This document shows, one piece after another, positions 8,431 through 17,251 of a DNA stretch of 64,000 bases. This DNA comes from Desulfosporosinus sp049943955 (GTDB taxonomy: Bacteria > Bacillota > Desulfitobacteriia > Desulfitobacteriales > Desulfitobacteriaceae). The stretch lies in the NCBI RefSeq assembly GCF_049943955.1, contig NZ_JBNFTW010000012.1, positions 62,001 through 126,000 of the forward strand. The letters are read 5' to 3'. The position numbers were made by a program, and so were the translations under genes. How positions within the stretch are numbered: position 1 is the first letter of the stretch; the number at the start of each line of letters is the position of its first letter. Under the pieces are notes generated by a model. The model made no database searches, was not told the origin of the DNA, and worked only from the letters and a program-made list of their open reading frames with translations.

Positions 8431-8471
8431 GTACTTCATTATTTTATAAATCTGATAGCTTCTTAGAGAAA

Positions 8472-8488
8472 TGGCTGTTAGATAGCCA
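8472..8488. promoter_or_regulatory. Inverted repeat, candidate activator site (UAS)
   Basis: TGGCT-GTTAGAT-AGCCA lies about 100 bp upstream of the sigma-54 promoter, where NtrC-type enhancers commonly bind. The assignment is by position and symmetry only. Confidence 0.35.
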
Positions 8489-8571
8489 GGATGTACGAAA
8501 AGACTGATAAAAATCGACAAACTTATATAATCATAGTGCTATTACAGCATAATTTGATAGAAAGTGCAACT

Positions 8572-8587
8572 TGGCATGGCTTTTGCA
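8572..8587 (+). promoter_or_regulatory. Sigma-54 (RpoN) promoter
   Basis: TGGCATGGCTTTTGCA matches the -24/-12 consensus, with GG (8573-8574) and GC (8585-8586) separated by exactly 10 nt. It precedes the start of the Met-rich protein gene by about 37 bases and faces away from the sigma-54 activator gene. Confidence 0.85.
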
Positions 8588-8624
8588 ATGATAGTTCATG
8601 TAAAAATTTTAAGGAGCGTGCTTT

Positions 8625-9212
8625 ATGATTCTATCAAGAAAACCTCTTATGAAAATCCTTCTTACCTTATCCTTATTACTCTTGACTCCTATGTTTGCAG
8701 CCAATACTTACGCTGCAACTCAACTGGAGCAAGACGCCGGACCATACCATGTTATTCTGCAAATGAATCCGGAAACACCTATGGTTAACCAATCCGGAAC
8801 GATGACCATTATCGTTAAGAATAAGGCAACCGGACAGCCCGTAACCGGAGCAAAAGTTACAATGAGCAACCCCACCATGACGGGCTCTAACTCCAATGAT
8901 GGCGGAAATATGTCAGGCATGAACATGTCATCGAGCATGGATAACCAAAGCGGAATGGCCATGCAGGAACAATCTTCCATGGGGTCAATGTCCATGGAGC
9001 CTGGTTCCTATATGATGGAAAACATGACATTTAACCAGCCTGGACAATGGAGCCAAGCTATTACTATCTCTTCATCATTAGGTCAAAGTACCGTCAATTT
9101 TCCAATAACTGTAGGCAAACCAGGACCTAATTATGTGCTTATTGGCAGTGTCGCCGGTGTCGTCATCATTGCCGGAATTGTTGCTGCGGTCTTAAAACGG
9201 AAGAAATATTAG
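8625..9212 (+). CDS. Exported Met-rich FixH/YtkA-like membrane protein
   Basis: 195 residues. A signal peptide (about 1-30, cleavage near TYA-A) is followed by an Ig-like FixH/YtkA-type domain and a C-terminal TM helix (about 171-190) ending KRKKY, so the domain faces outward. Residues 80-134 contain 14 methionines in Met/Ser/Gly-rich repeats (MSGMNMSSSM, MGSMSM), typical of Cu(I)-binding proteins. AAGGAG lies eight bases before the ATG. It is the first gene after the sigma-54 promoter and is followed 18 bases later by a polyferredoxin gene. In fixGHIS clusters FixH sits beside FixG, so this pair may be a reduced equivalent. The copper role is inferred from composition and context. Confidence 0.75.
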   Translation: MILSRKPLMKILLTLSLLLLTPMFAANTYAATQLEQDAGPYHVILQMNPETPMVNQSGTMTIIVKNKATGQPVTGAKVTMSNPTMTGSNSNDGGNMSGMNMSSSMDNQSGMAMQEQSSMGSMSMEPGSYMMENMTFNQPGQWSQAITISSSLGQSTVNFPITVGKPGPNYVLIGSVAGVVIIAGIVAAVLKRKKY

Positions 9213-9230
9213 GAAAGTCGAGGCGTGGAA

Positions 9231-10607
9231 ATGTCTTCAACAAATTCCCTCCACACGCAACCCTCTAAACAACCGACGAATCTCCTTAACATTCGCTGGC
9301 TTAAACGATTTCTCACGAGCTACTTTTATCCTCGAATTTTCCAATGGATTACGGTAATCGTTTTTGCTGTTATTATGTTTGAGACCCTCGCAGGACCTTC
9401 TGCAGTTGACAATAACTTTGGTTCTGCTGCAACCTGGGTTCTTTGGTGGCCGTTAATCCCTTTTTTCTTTTTCCTCCTGGGACGCTTCTGGTGCGGAATT
9501 TGCCCATTTGCCTGGGTAAGTGACTTAACACAAAAGCTTTTCGGGGCTAATCTCAAAGTTCCCAATTTTATTAAGAAAAATGGCCTTTGGATCATTGATA
9601 TTACCTTTATTTTGATCACTTGGTCCGATCATATTTGGGGGATTGTTGAATCTCCTCGAGGGTCCGGAACTCTCTTATTGCTCATCTTAGGCGGAGTTAT
9701 GGTAAGCGCCTTACTTTTTGAACGACGTACCTGGTGCCGTTATCTCTGTTTTCTCGGCAGTTTATCCGGCAACTATTCTCGAGCAGGTATGTTAGAACTG
9801 CGCGCTGATAAGAATGTTTGTAAAACCTGTAAAACACGTGATTGTTACAAGGGTGGGGCTAACGCGCCAGGATGTCCGATGTTTGAATTTCCGATGGCTA
9901 TGGAAAACAACGCCAATTGTAATCTCTGCGGCAGCTGTATCAAGAATTGCCCCCACGATTCAATTCGCTTAACCCCCCGTAAACCAACCAGTGAGTTCTG
10001 GTCGATGACCCGGGCTCGTTTCGAAGAATCCTTCTTAGCCATTGTTATCGTGGGAATTGTTTTCGTACAAAATGTTACCATGTTGGACTTTTACCCTGCT
10101 TTCCTCAAATGGGTAGAAAAGGCCTTAGGTATCGCTAATCAAGATGTCGCCTTCACTCTGCTCTTTATCTTAGCTATGGCCACTCCTGTGTTACTTCTTT
10201 TCGCGGCAACAGCTCTTTCCAAACGCTTCACAGGTGAAACACTGCGTACTGCCTTTGCCCGCTTCGGTTACGCCGTCATTCCCCTAGACCTTGCCTCTCA
10301 TATGGCCCATAACCTATTTCATCTGCTGGCTGAAGGGAAAGCAACCTACTATACCTTCATGGGACTCTTTGGGGTGCATCTCGAGGGTTCAACCTCATTC
10401 GTTCCTGACCCGATCATTCAAGTAATGCAGTATTTCTTAGTCATTGCCGGAACGCTTGGCTCCATGTATACGGCCTACCGTATCGCCAAGAAGAATTACG
10501 GCTTGGGCAAAGCTCTTTCCGTTTCTATGCCTTATCTTGTTGTCATCCTGCTCTTCGGTGTCTTAAACTATTTAACCTTTACCGTACGGATGGCAATGCG
10601 AATGTAA
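9231..10607 (+). CDS. NosR/NapH/CcoG-like membrane polyferredoxin
   Basis: About 458 residues. The N-terminal TM block carries the family's cysteine pairs (CGICPF near residue 88; CRYLC near 169). A cytoplasmic iron-sulfur region follows, with one irregular set (CKTCKTRDC plus a later CP) and one classic [4Fe-4S] motif (CNLCGSCIKNCP), and then more TM helices to the C-terminus. This layout moves electrons across or along the membrane in NosR, NapH and CcoG (FixG); CcoG reduces Cu(II). The ATG at 9231 has GAGG seven bases upstream; GTG 9225 is the alternative. It is cotranscribed with the Met-rich protein from a sigma-54 promoter and ends at a hairpin terminator. The final electron acceptor is unknown. 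Confidence 0.85.
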   Translation: MSSTNSLHTQPSKQPTNLLNIRWLKRFLTSYFYPRIFQWITVIVFAVIMFETLAGPSAVDNNFGSAATWVLWWPLIPFFFFLLGRFWCGICPFAWVSDLTQKLFGANLKVPNFIKKNGLWIIDITFILITWSDHIWGIVESPRGSGTLLLLILGGVMVSALLFERRTWCRYLCFLGSLSGNYSRAGMLELRADKNVCKTCKTRDCYKGGANAPGCPMFEFPMAMENNANCNLCGSCIKNCPHDSIRLTPRKPTSEFWSMTRARFEESFLAIVIVGIVFVQNVTMLDFYPAFLKWVEKALGIANQDVAFTLLFILAMATPVLLLFAATALSKRFTGETLRTAFARFGYAVIPLDLASHMAHNLFHLLAEGKATYYTFMGLFGVHLEGSTSFVPDPIIQVMQYFLVIAGTLGSMYTAYRIAKKNYGLGKALSVSMPYLVVILLFGVLNYLTFTVRMAMRM

Positions 10608-10654
10608 CCATTGATTCAAAAACATCCTGGCATTTTCCAATTTCTAAGATTAAA

Positions 10655-10695
10655 ATAAGGACTTGCAAAGAAGCGCTTTGCAGGTCCTTATGTTT
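10655..10695. terminator. Terminator after the polyferredoxin gene
   Basis: ATAAGGACTTGCAAAG pairs with CTTTGCAGGTCCTTAT (one G-U), a 16-bp stem followed by GTTT, between convergent genes. Confidence 0.75.
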
Positions 10696-10801
10696 ACCCT
10701 TAACGATATTTAGACTTTAAATTGGTCGATAACGTTAAATACTTTTCATTAAAGCCCTTACAGTCTCTTGAGTACCTTATGATTAATTTCTAGTATTAGC
10801 T

Positions 10802-11296
10802 CTAGTACATACATTCCAATATAAAAATTCCAGCCTTAGTCTTAAAATATTTCTCTTTTAATAGATTAATTGCTTGTTCACTCAAGCTGTCTTCAAAAAT
10901 GTTTACCAACAAATCTGCCTCTATCAATATTTGAAAATCTATGCCATCTATTCTGCTATATGTATGATGATTTCCAATGAGAAAACAAATCCTGTCAACA
11001 AATTTACTTTCCAGCTTAAAATCTGACAAGAGTTCACGAGCTATCGGGGGACCTTCGATCTCTTGGTATGTTCCCGATGATGAATTGTATTTTCGCTCAC
11101 TCTCTTTTATCCCAATATCATGTAGTATTGCAGCCACTTCCAAAACCCGAAGCTGGTCATCGCTAATTGTCTCACTTTCTCCTATTGCCTTTGCGAAGCT
11201 ATGAACTTTCATAGCATGATTGATTCGTTTAACATCATTTCCAAAATACCTGATCATTTTAAGAAGCGTATCTTTAACCAGAAAATTAGTATTCAT
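10802..11296 (-). CDS. HD-domain phosphohydrolase family protein
   Basis: 164 residues. HD-superfamily metal motifs: H27 (RINHAMKVH), H59-D60 (AAILHDIGI), a GNHHTY motif near 113 and an Asp near 134 (EADLLVNI). Length and layout match small single-domain HD hydrolases; the substrate cannot be assigned. The start ATG has only a weak AAAGG. It stands alone, divergent from the ferritin-like gene and convergent with the polyferredoxin gene. Confidence 0.8.
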   Translation of the reverse strand: MNTNFLVKDTLLKMIRYFGNDVKRINHAMKVHSFAKAIGESETISDDQLRVLEVAAILHDIGIKESERKYNSSSGTYQEIEGPPIARELLSDFKLESKFVDRICFLIGNHHTYSRIDGIDFQILIEADLLVNIFEDSLSEQAINLLKEKYFKTKAGIFILECMY

Positions 11297-11471
11297 ATCA
11301 ATCTTACCTTTCGTCGATGAAATTCGTTTAATGTGCTCTATTTGCTAAAGATTTAAATATTTCCTTTTCTTTTCATTGTTATAGTTACTGTAATTTATGG
11401 CCAAAAACTGAGCATAATAATTCAGCTAAACTATACCCGAATTAAAACAAAGAAAAAGAAGAAGGATTACT

Positions 11472-11930
11472 ATGGATACAAAGGAATTAATTTACGAACT
11501 AAACAAGATTTTAACATTAGAACACGGTCACTTAGGCATGTATAAGAGCTTTATGAATTATAGCGATAAAGATCTTAGAAGAACCTTCCGACATTTCCTG
11601 GATTTAGAGATGGAGCACGTAAACAAGATTCAGAATATCCTCCGTAATCTTGGGGCAAAACCTTCTCTTTTAGTCGAAGGCGGAGATATTATCGGTAATA
11701 TGTTTGGTATCACCATAAACGTAGCCGATGAATTTGAGGCCATAAAAGCCTTTAAAGTCATCGAGAAAAAATCACACGAGGGGTATGTTAAGTTCACAAC
11801 GAAACTTGAGAGGGAGAATAACATTTTATCAAACTTTATCGTAGAAGAAATTACTTCCTCTAATCAACTTGAATCGTATTTACAGTATCTATGGTTAAAT
11901 GACCGGCTAAAGGCACCAAATTGCAACTAA
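11472..11930 (+). CDS. Ferritin-like (four-helix bundle) protein
   Basis: 152 residues, entirely helical in appearance, with Glu/His positions of a carboxylate-bridged di-iron site (E18-H-G-H region, LEMEHV near 48-53, EKKSHEGY near 99). It resembles bacterioferritin/rubrerythrin-like proteins without a rubredoxin tail. GAAGAAGG lies before the ATG. Position next to HPP, USP and hemerythrin genes suggests oxygen or peroxide protection or iron storage. Confidence 0.7.
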   Translation: MDTKELIYELNKILTLEHGHLGMYKSFMNYSDKDLRRTFRHFLDLEMEHVNKIQNILRNLGAKPSLLVEGGDIIGNMFGITINVADEFEAIKAFKVIEKKSHEGYVKFTTKLERENNILSNFIVEEITSSNQLESYLQYLWLNDRLKAPNCN

Positions 11931-11961
11931 CAAGAACAAATTCTTTGAATAAGTATATAGG

Positions 11962-12080
11962 TTAATTAAGACTCCAACTACGTTTAGGAGTGATTCCCAT
12001 ACCTTGCTTCGAAGAGGACAAAGTCCATCCTTCGCGCGATAGCATTTGTTATGGGCTAGCTTTAGCTGAACGAGTTCACT
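11962..12080 (-). repeat. Degenerate, shortened copy of the structured interspersed element
   Basis: On the minus strand it begins AGTGAACTCGTTCAGCTAAA like the full-length copies and ends in a short hairpin (ACTCC...GGAGT) followed by CTTAATTA. It is about 119 bp against about 180 bp for the intact copies; the middle is unrelated or decayed. It fills most of the gap before the HPP gene. Confidence 0.55.
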
Positions 12081-12130
12081 CAATTAACCCTTTACTAATT
12101 TTAATGATAATTGAAATGGACATGTGAAAT

Positions 12131-12146
12131 TGTGATCTAAGTCACT
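12131..12146. promoter_or_regulatory. CRP/FNR-family operator upstream of the HPP gene
   Basis: TGTGA-TCTAAG-TCACT differs from the symmetric TGTGA-N6-TCACA by one base. A -10-like TATAAA lies at 12173-12178, so the site centre falls about 42-46 bases before the expected start of transcription, the position for class II activation. Confidence 0.6.
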
Positions 12147-12208
12147 ACATAACGTTATTTTTTCGGGTATTCTATAAATCAAATATAGAACAGGAGGTTT
12201 GGTTATCA

Positions 12209-12784
12209 TTGTTTCCAATTGAGCAAGAAAATGATTCAACAGCTACCTATGAACTTAAGGTCCACCCCATTGTAAAATACCTGTTAAAAATGAGAGGATA
12301 CCCCAGAACCGCACCCTTACAATCGCCTCCGCCCTTTGACATTTTTATTTCCTGGTTGGGATCTTTTTTAGGGATTGGAGTTGTTGCTATCTTGGCTATG
12401 GTTTATAACATGCCCATGTTAGTAGCCTCCTTTGGTGCTTCCGCCGTTTTAATTTATGGCGTACCTGATGCCCCTCTCTCTCAACCACGTAACGTCTTTT
12501 TCGGTCATACTCTTTCGGCTGCAGTCGGTGTTACGACTTACCTACTTTTCGGTTTAACTTGGTGGTCGGCTGCCTTAGGGACAGCCATTGCTCTTGGCGT
12601 CATGCTCATTACCAAAACCACGCACCCACCTGGTGGGGCAACTGCCCTCGTAGCAATTTTAAGTAAAGCCACACCTCAATACATACTGACTCCAGTTGCA
12701 GCAGGAGTGATCATTCTAATTACAATCGCCATCATAACTAACAATCTTTCCCCCAATCGCAGTTATCCTCGCTATTGGATTTAA
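12209..12784 (+). CDS. HPP family integral membrane protein
   Basis: 191 residues with about four TM helices and the family signature THPPGGATAL (about 145). A paired motif GASAVLIYGVPDAPLSQPRN near 82 is also typical. HPP proteins are small membrane proteins; plant and cyanobacterial members have been linked to nitrite transport, so the substrate here is open. The start is TTG, 11 bases after AGGAGG. It is followed after 50 bases by a universal stress protein gene, probably in one operon under the CRP/FNR-like site. Confidence 0.85.
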   Translation: MFPIEQENDSTATYELKVHPIVKYLLKMRGYPRTAPLQSPPPFDIFISWLGSFLGIGVVAILAMVYNMPMLVASFGASAVLIYGVPDAPLSQPRNVFFGHTLSAAVGVTTYLLFGLTWWSAALGTAIALGVMLITKTTHPPGGATALVAILSKATPQYILTPVAAGVIILITIAIITNNLSPNRSYPRYWI

Positions 12785-12834
12785 TTTAAATCTTAAAGTG
12801 AAAGGTTTCATTAGTTTATTGAGGAGGGGTTTAA

Positions 12835-13260
12835 ATGTTTAAAAAAATCTTGATGCCCACGGATGCCTCGGAAAATTCCCAAAGAGCATTTGCTATAGCA
12901 GTAGGAATAGCTCGACAATTCAATTCAGAAATTGAACTTTTCCACGTAACATTTACACCGGAAGCAATAGGCTATGTTCTCTCTCAAGGGGTCCCGGTAC
13001 CGCAAGAACAATTTGATATCAGCGGAGAGCAAGTTTTACTTCGCACCCTTAACAGCACTAATTGTGAACATGTTTTCGTGCAAAAAAAGCAAGTACCCGG
13101 CCACCCCGCGGCAACAATTCTTGAAGAAATAAAAAGAGAACGTATCGATCTTGTCGTGATGGGCAGCCGGGGTTATGGCCCCTTAAGCGGCTCCCTTATG
13201 GGCAGTGTCAGCCAGCGCGTACTCCATGGGGCAACTTGCCCAGTTCTAATTGTCAAGTGA
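12835..13260 (+). CDS. Universal stress protein (UspA family)
   Basis: 141 residues, single Usp domain. The nucleotide-binding pattern G-x2-G-x9-G-S is visible in GSRGYGPLSGSLMGSVSQ, with an N-terminal ILMPTDASENS strand-loop. GAGGAGG lies eight bases before the ATG. It is the second gene of the HPP operon and ends at a strong terminator. A paralogue (39493-39921) lies elsewhere in the window. ATP binding is expected from the motif; the role is inferred as stress or energy sensing. Confidence 0.92.
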   Translation: MFKKILMPTDASENSQRAFAIAVGIARQFNSEIELFHVTFTPEAIGYVLSQGVPVPQEQFDISGEQVLLRTLNSTNCEHVFVQKKQVPGHPAATILEEIKRERIDLVVMGSRGYGPLSGSLMGSVSQRVLHGATCPVLIVK

Positions 13261-13370
13261 ATACTTTCTTTTATATCCCCTCTAAGATATTAATAAAGCA
13301 ACTATATCCTTTATCATAATTGTAGACAAACTCATAATCCAACATAAAACTATAATGCTCCCCTGTAAAG

Positions 13371-13415
13371 TTACACCCTTCGCTAAACGTTGAAGGGTGT
13401 AATTATTATTATTAT
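13371..13415 (+). terminator. Terminator of the HPP-USP operon
   Basis: TTACACCCTTC pairs with GAAGGGTGTAA (11 bp), followed by a T-rich tail (TTATTATTATTATC). Confidence 0.8.
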
Positions 13416-13517
13416 CTTCATATTGTCCTTACCGGGTAATTGGTTTCTTATTTATACAAAAAACTTTACTCAAAAATGACCTTTGATCCGCAAAACTCAA
13501 GCGATTTAGGCCTCTTT

Positions 13518-13533
13518 CGTGATATGAATCACA
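13518..13533. promoter_or_regulatory. Second CRP/FNR-family operator
   Basis: CGTGA-TATGAA-TCACA is one base from TGTGA-N6-TCACA. It lies about 105 bases upstream of the Spo0E-like/hemerythrin gene pair. No well-spaced -10 is obvious nearby. Confidence 0.5.
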
Positions 13534-13623
13534 GATGCTAATGATTAATCTCACTCAATTCAGAGTTTCGAGTCACACCTTATTTTTCCTTCATAAGTTA
13601 TAGTTAATATAGAGGTGAACGTA

Positions 13624-13821
13624 ATGAAACAATTAAACTACGATTCAAACAAGGAACTCAAAAGGTTAATCGTTGCTATTGAGGACCTACGCAAGCAACT
13701 AATTGGTGAAGTGAGACGAAGAAACGGGCTTCTCGATCCCGAAATTATAAAATTAAGTCAGGACTTGGATATATCTATAAATCAGTTTTATAGGCTTTCC
13801 CTGGATATAGTTCAGAAATAA
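13624..13821 (+). CDS. Spo0E-like aspartyl-phosphate phosphatase
   Basis: 65 residues, two predicted helices, with the signature SQDLD (LSQDLDISINQFY) of the Spo0E/YnzD/YisI family, which dephosphorylates Spo0A-P and so delays sporulation. Size fits the family. The ATG at 13624 has AGAGG eight bases upstream; a GTG at 13615 overlaps that SD. The hemerythrin gene follows after 57 bases, and the CRP/FNR-like site lies upstream. A link between redox state and sporulation timing is possible but inferred. Confidence 0.75.
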   Translation: MKQLNYDSNKELKRLIVAIEDLRKQLIGEVRRRNGLLDPEIIKLSQDLDISINQFYRLSLDIVQK

Positions 13822-13878
13822 CTCGGTCGAAAACAACAAAAGATTAAACAATTTTTTAAATAAAGGAGTGTCCTACAT

Positions 13879-14289
13879 ATGAACCTCGATAATCTTAAAA
13901 GACAACATCAAGAAATAACTCTGTTAATTAATGAAATCGAAAATCTATTAATTCAGGACGTGGCGGCTAAATCGTTTGATATATCCTTAAAAATTGCCAC
14001 ACTGGCGGGAAAGCTGTCGATCCATCTTAAGTCGGAAGATGATTATCTTTACCCCTCCTTAAAAGCATCAGAAGATGAGCGTCTAAAAGCCACTGTTAAT
14101 TTATTCAATGAAGAAATGGCAAATATTGCTGCGTCGTTTGCAAACTACAAGGCTAAATATATCTCGAGTGCACAAATTAGAACAAACGTTACCCAGTTTA
14201 TTAATGAAACACGTTCTTTAATCTCCCACTTACGAATTCGTCTTAATCATGAAGACAAGCAGCTATATCCCCTAGTAGAAACCCTTTAA
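13879..14289 (+). CDS. Hemerythrin HHE-domain protein
   Basis: 136 residues, four-helix bundle. Iron ligand candidates: H10 (KRQHQE), H49 with E53 (IHLKSEDDYLYP) and H124 with E125/D126 (LNHEDKQLYP), the usual HHE pattern with 'LYP' after each. Such proteins bind O2 or NO, or repair iron centres. AAGGAG lies ten bases before the ATG. It is downstream of the Spo0E-like gene. Confidence 0.85.
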   Translation: MNLDNLKRQHQEITLLINEIENLLIQDVAAKSFDISLKIATLAGKLSIHLKSEDDYLYPSLKASEDERLKATVNLFNEEMANIAASFANYKAKYISSAQIRTNVTQFINETRSLISHLRIRLNHEDKQLYPLVETL

Positions 14290-14673
14290 AAGCCATAAAC
14301 TCAGTAACGTATATTCACCCTACCCGTTAATTTAGCGAGCGAAATAATACTGTATTATTCTCTTGTCACTACTTAGGTTTAGGGTAATTAATGATATAAT
14401 CAATAAGAAAAAGTACTAACAAAATCGGCTTCAAAAGTAAAGTTACTTTATCTAGAATGAACTTGCGTAGCCTAAAGTCTCTTTTATACTAATTTTGGGG
14501 TGATTAAAAGAAAGTTTATCGTCTCAACTATTAATTTAATGTGTTTTCGATATCTATTTTTCACTTAATTCAGAAATATTTACTCATGGAATTTAAAATT
14601 GATGTTTAAAAAGCCTCATATTATCTAACTAGAGACTACCGAGAGTCTATAATTTTTATTCTTAGGAGGATTT
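14290..14673. other. 384-bp intergenic region upstream of the aconitase-like gene
   Basis: It holds two palindromes: AATAATAC-T-GTATTATT at 14343-14359 and AAAGTAA-AG-TTACTTT at 14434-14449. Between them is a promoter-like TATAAT (14395-14400) with a weak -35 (TTAGGT). No ORF with a credible SD and no terminator hairpin is seen. Confidence 0.4.
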
Positions 14674-16965
14674 ATGATTCGTATTATTAACCATGGAACA
14701 TATCTTTTAAAAGGAAAAGATTTGTTTGAAAAAGAAAATACCGCTATAGCTGATCGAAACTTGGAACCTCAAAGTGCTCGTAAAAATACTATCGCGTATA
14801 AAATACTTTCGCAACACAACACTTCTGGTGACAATGAAACGATAAAAATCCGCTTCGATGCTTTAGCTTCACATGATATCACCTATGTAGGAATCATTCA
14901 GACCGCTCGTGCCAGCGGACTGACTAAGTTTCCGATACCTTATGCTTTAACCAATTGCCATAACAGCCTGTGTGCAGTTGGAGGAACGATTAATGAGGAT
15001 GATCATGTTTTCGGACTATCGGCTGCCCAAAAATACGGAGGCGTCTATGTTCCCGCTCATCAGGCTGTCATTCATCAATACGTAAGAGAAACAATGACCC
15101 GCTGCGGAACTATGATTCTTGGATCAGACAGTCATACCAGATATGGGGCCCTAGGAACGATGGGAATTGGTGAAGGGGGACCGGAATTAGTTAAGCAGAT
15201 TTTAGGAAAAACCTATGATATAACTTACCCTGAAATTATTGCCGTATATATAGAGGGAAAACCCAGACCGGGTGTAGGACCGCAGGATATTGCCCTTGCT
15301 ATTATCGGTGCCGTATTTAAGAGTGGTTTCGTTAAAAATAAGGTCCTGGAATTTGTTGGCCCTGGAATTAAGAATTTGTCGATGGATTTCAGAAACGGCA
15401 TTGACGTTATGACTACTGAAACTACCTGCTTAAGTTCAATTTGGACCACAGATGATAAAGTAAAGGAATACTTTGCCATCCATGGACGTGCCGAATCTTA
15501 TGCTAAGCTCGAACCGGGAGAAATAGCTTACTACGACGGAGCAGTTATTGTTGATCTGGACAAAATCGTCCCCATGATAGCTTTACCGTTTCATCCAAGC
15601 AATGTGTTTCCCATCGCTGAATTAAACCAAAACCTCTCTGATATCTTACGAGTTGTAGAAGAAGAAGGTCAAAAGCAAATCGATAATCCGTCAATCCATT
15701 TTAACTTAACGAAGAATATTGACAAGGGCAGATTAAAAGTTGATCAGGCCATTGTTGCCGGATGTGCAGGCGGTTCTTATGAAAACCTCGTTGACGTTGC
15801 CTCAATCGTGGAAAATCATTCTTTAGGTAATGACAGCTTGTCCTTAAGTGTTTATCCGGCAAGCCAGCCAATCTATCTTGAATTGGTCAAAAACGGAACG
15901 ATGGCCAAATTGATGACTGCCGGAGCTATTATAAAAACTGCCTTTTGCGGACCATGTTTTGGCGCGGGAGATGTACCGGCTAACGGTAATCTCAGTATAA
16001 GACATGCAACTCGAAACTTCCCCAATCGTGAAGGATCAAAACCCGGTGATGGACAGCTTTCCTCAGTTGCTCTGATGGATGCCAGGTCTATTGCTGCAAC
16101 TGCAGTAAACGGAGGATATTTAACACCTGCGACTGACCTTGATTTTACTCCTGTCGATTTACCCTATAGCTTTGACCGTAAAATTTACGCTAATAGGGTC
16201 TATAACGGCTTCAGTCAACCGCAGCCGGATAAAGGTCTGAAATTCGGGCCTAATATCGCGGAGTGGCCAAAGATGATTGCCCTGCCAGAGAATCTGCTGT
16301 TAAAGGTTGCTTGTGTGATTAATGATCCTGTCACAACGACTGATGAACTAATTCCATCTGGCGAGACATCTTCTTATCGTTCAAATCCGCTCAAACTTGC
16401 CGAATTCACGTTATCGAGAAAAGACCCTCAATATGTTCAAAGAGCTAAAGACGTTCAAAGAATAGAGTTGGAACGTCAAAATTATGTTTCTAGTGGTACC
16501 TCACTCCTATCCCCTTCATTAAAAGAACTTTGTGCTTTCCTAACAAGCCTTCCTTTAGAAAAAGCGGAAGAAGTTCTTAAAGAAACCGGAATTGGCACAA
16601 CCATTTTTGCGGTAAAACCCGGAGATGGTTCGGCCAGGGAACAAGCAGCTTCTTGCCAGAAGGTTTTAGGCGGTTGGGCTAATATTGCCACAGAATATGC
16701 AACCAAACGTTATCGCAGTAACTTAATCAACTGGGGCATACTGCCTTTTACACTGCGTAATCCTGAGCAAATGGATTTTGGGGTTGACGATCTGATCTTT
16801 ATCCCCAATGTTAAGGAAAAGTTAATGAATGGAGATGAAATCTTCCCTGTTCAACTTATTAGCCCTCAAGGGAATCGCACAATAGAATTAATGTTAACCA
16901 ATTTAACCAAAGAAGAAAGAGAAATCATTCTTAGCGGATGCTTAATCAACTATTATTCTAAGTAA
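14674..16965 (+). CDS. Aconitase-family hydratase
   Basis: 763 residues. The [4Fe-4S] ligands are C364 (AGCAGGSYEN) and C425/C428 (FCGPCFGAG). The catalytic signature GSDSHTRYGALGTMGIGEGG spans about 150-169, and the C-terminal swivel domain carries RNFPNREG. The protein is longer than the compact bacterial aconitases of about 650 residues and belongs to a clostridial 'hydratase' branch, so citrate/isocitrate is the likely but not proved substrate. AGGAGG lies six bases before the ATG. It is monocistronic with its own terminator. Confidence 0.85.
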   Translation: MIRIINHGTYLLKGKDLFEKENTAIADRNLEPQSARKNTIAYKILSQHNTSGDNETIKIRFDALASHDITYVGIIQTARASGLTKFPIPYALTNCHNSLCAVGGTINEDDHVFGLSAAQKYGGVYVPAHQAVIHQYVRETMTRCGTMILGSDSHTRYGALGTMGIGEGGPELVKQILGKTYDITYPEIIAVYIEGKPRPGVGPQDIALAIIGAVFKSGFVKNKVLEFVGPGIKNLSMDFRNGIDVMTTETTCLSSIWTTDDKVKEYFAIHGRAESYAKLEPGEIAYYDGAVIVDLDKIVPMIALPFHPSNVFPIAELNQNLSDILRVVEEEGQKQIDNPSIHFNLTKNIDKGRLKVDQAIVAGCAGGSYENLVDVASIVENHSLGNDSLSLSVYPASQPIYLELVKNGTMAKLMTAGAIIKTAFCGPCFGAGDVPANGNLSIRHATRNFPNREGSKPGDGQLSSVALMDARSIAATAVNGGYLTPATDLDFTPVDLPYSFDRKIYANRVYNGFSQPQPDKGLKFGPNIAEWPKMIALPENLLLKVACVINDPVTTTDELIPSGETSSYRSNPLKLAEFTLSRKDPQYVQRAKDVQRIELERQNYVSSGTSLLSPSLKELCAFLTSLPLEKAEEVLKETGIGTTIFAVKPGDGSAREQAASCQKVLGGWANIATEYATKRYRSNLINWGILPFTLRNPEQMDFGVDDLIFIPNVKEKLMNGDEIFPVQLISPQGNRTIELMLTNLTKEEREIILSGCLINYYSK

Positions 16966-17009
16966 ACAATAGTAATAAGTAACCAATGTTCAAATGGGCA
17001 TAATAATTG

Positions 17010-17060
17010 TAAAGGGTGTAATATCGGCTGCTTCTGCCGATTTACACCCTTGAATTTTTT
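17010..17060 (+). terminator. Terminator of the aconitase-like gene
   Basis: AAGGGTGTAA-ATCGGC pairs with GCCGAT-TTACACCCTT (one bulged T), followed by GAATTTTTTC. Confidence 0.8.
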
Positions 17061-17159
17061 CTGATCAGACTGATCATAAGTGCTAAAATAATAAATCTAA
17101 TTATGCAAACTAATATGTCCTAATACGTCCAAAATCCCTTACATTTTAATCTGACCACT

Positions 17160-17201
17160 ATAATAATTAAGAAGGCCGTAAAGAAATTTTCTTCACGGCC
17201 T
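17160..17201 (-). terminator. Terminator of the DUF169/TauE operon
   Basis: On the minus strand AGGCCGTGAAGAAA pairs with TTTCTTTACGGCCT, followed by TCTTAATTATT. Confidence 0.75.
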
Positions 17202-17251
17202 ACATTGCTAGTGAATTGGAATAATTCCCTTGATATCTTCGGGCTTTCGGC

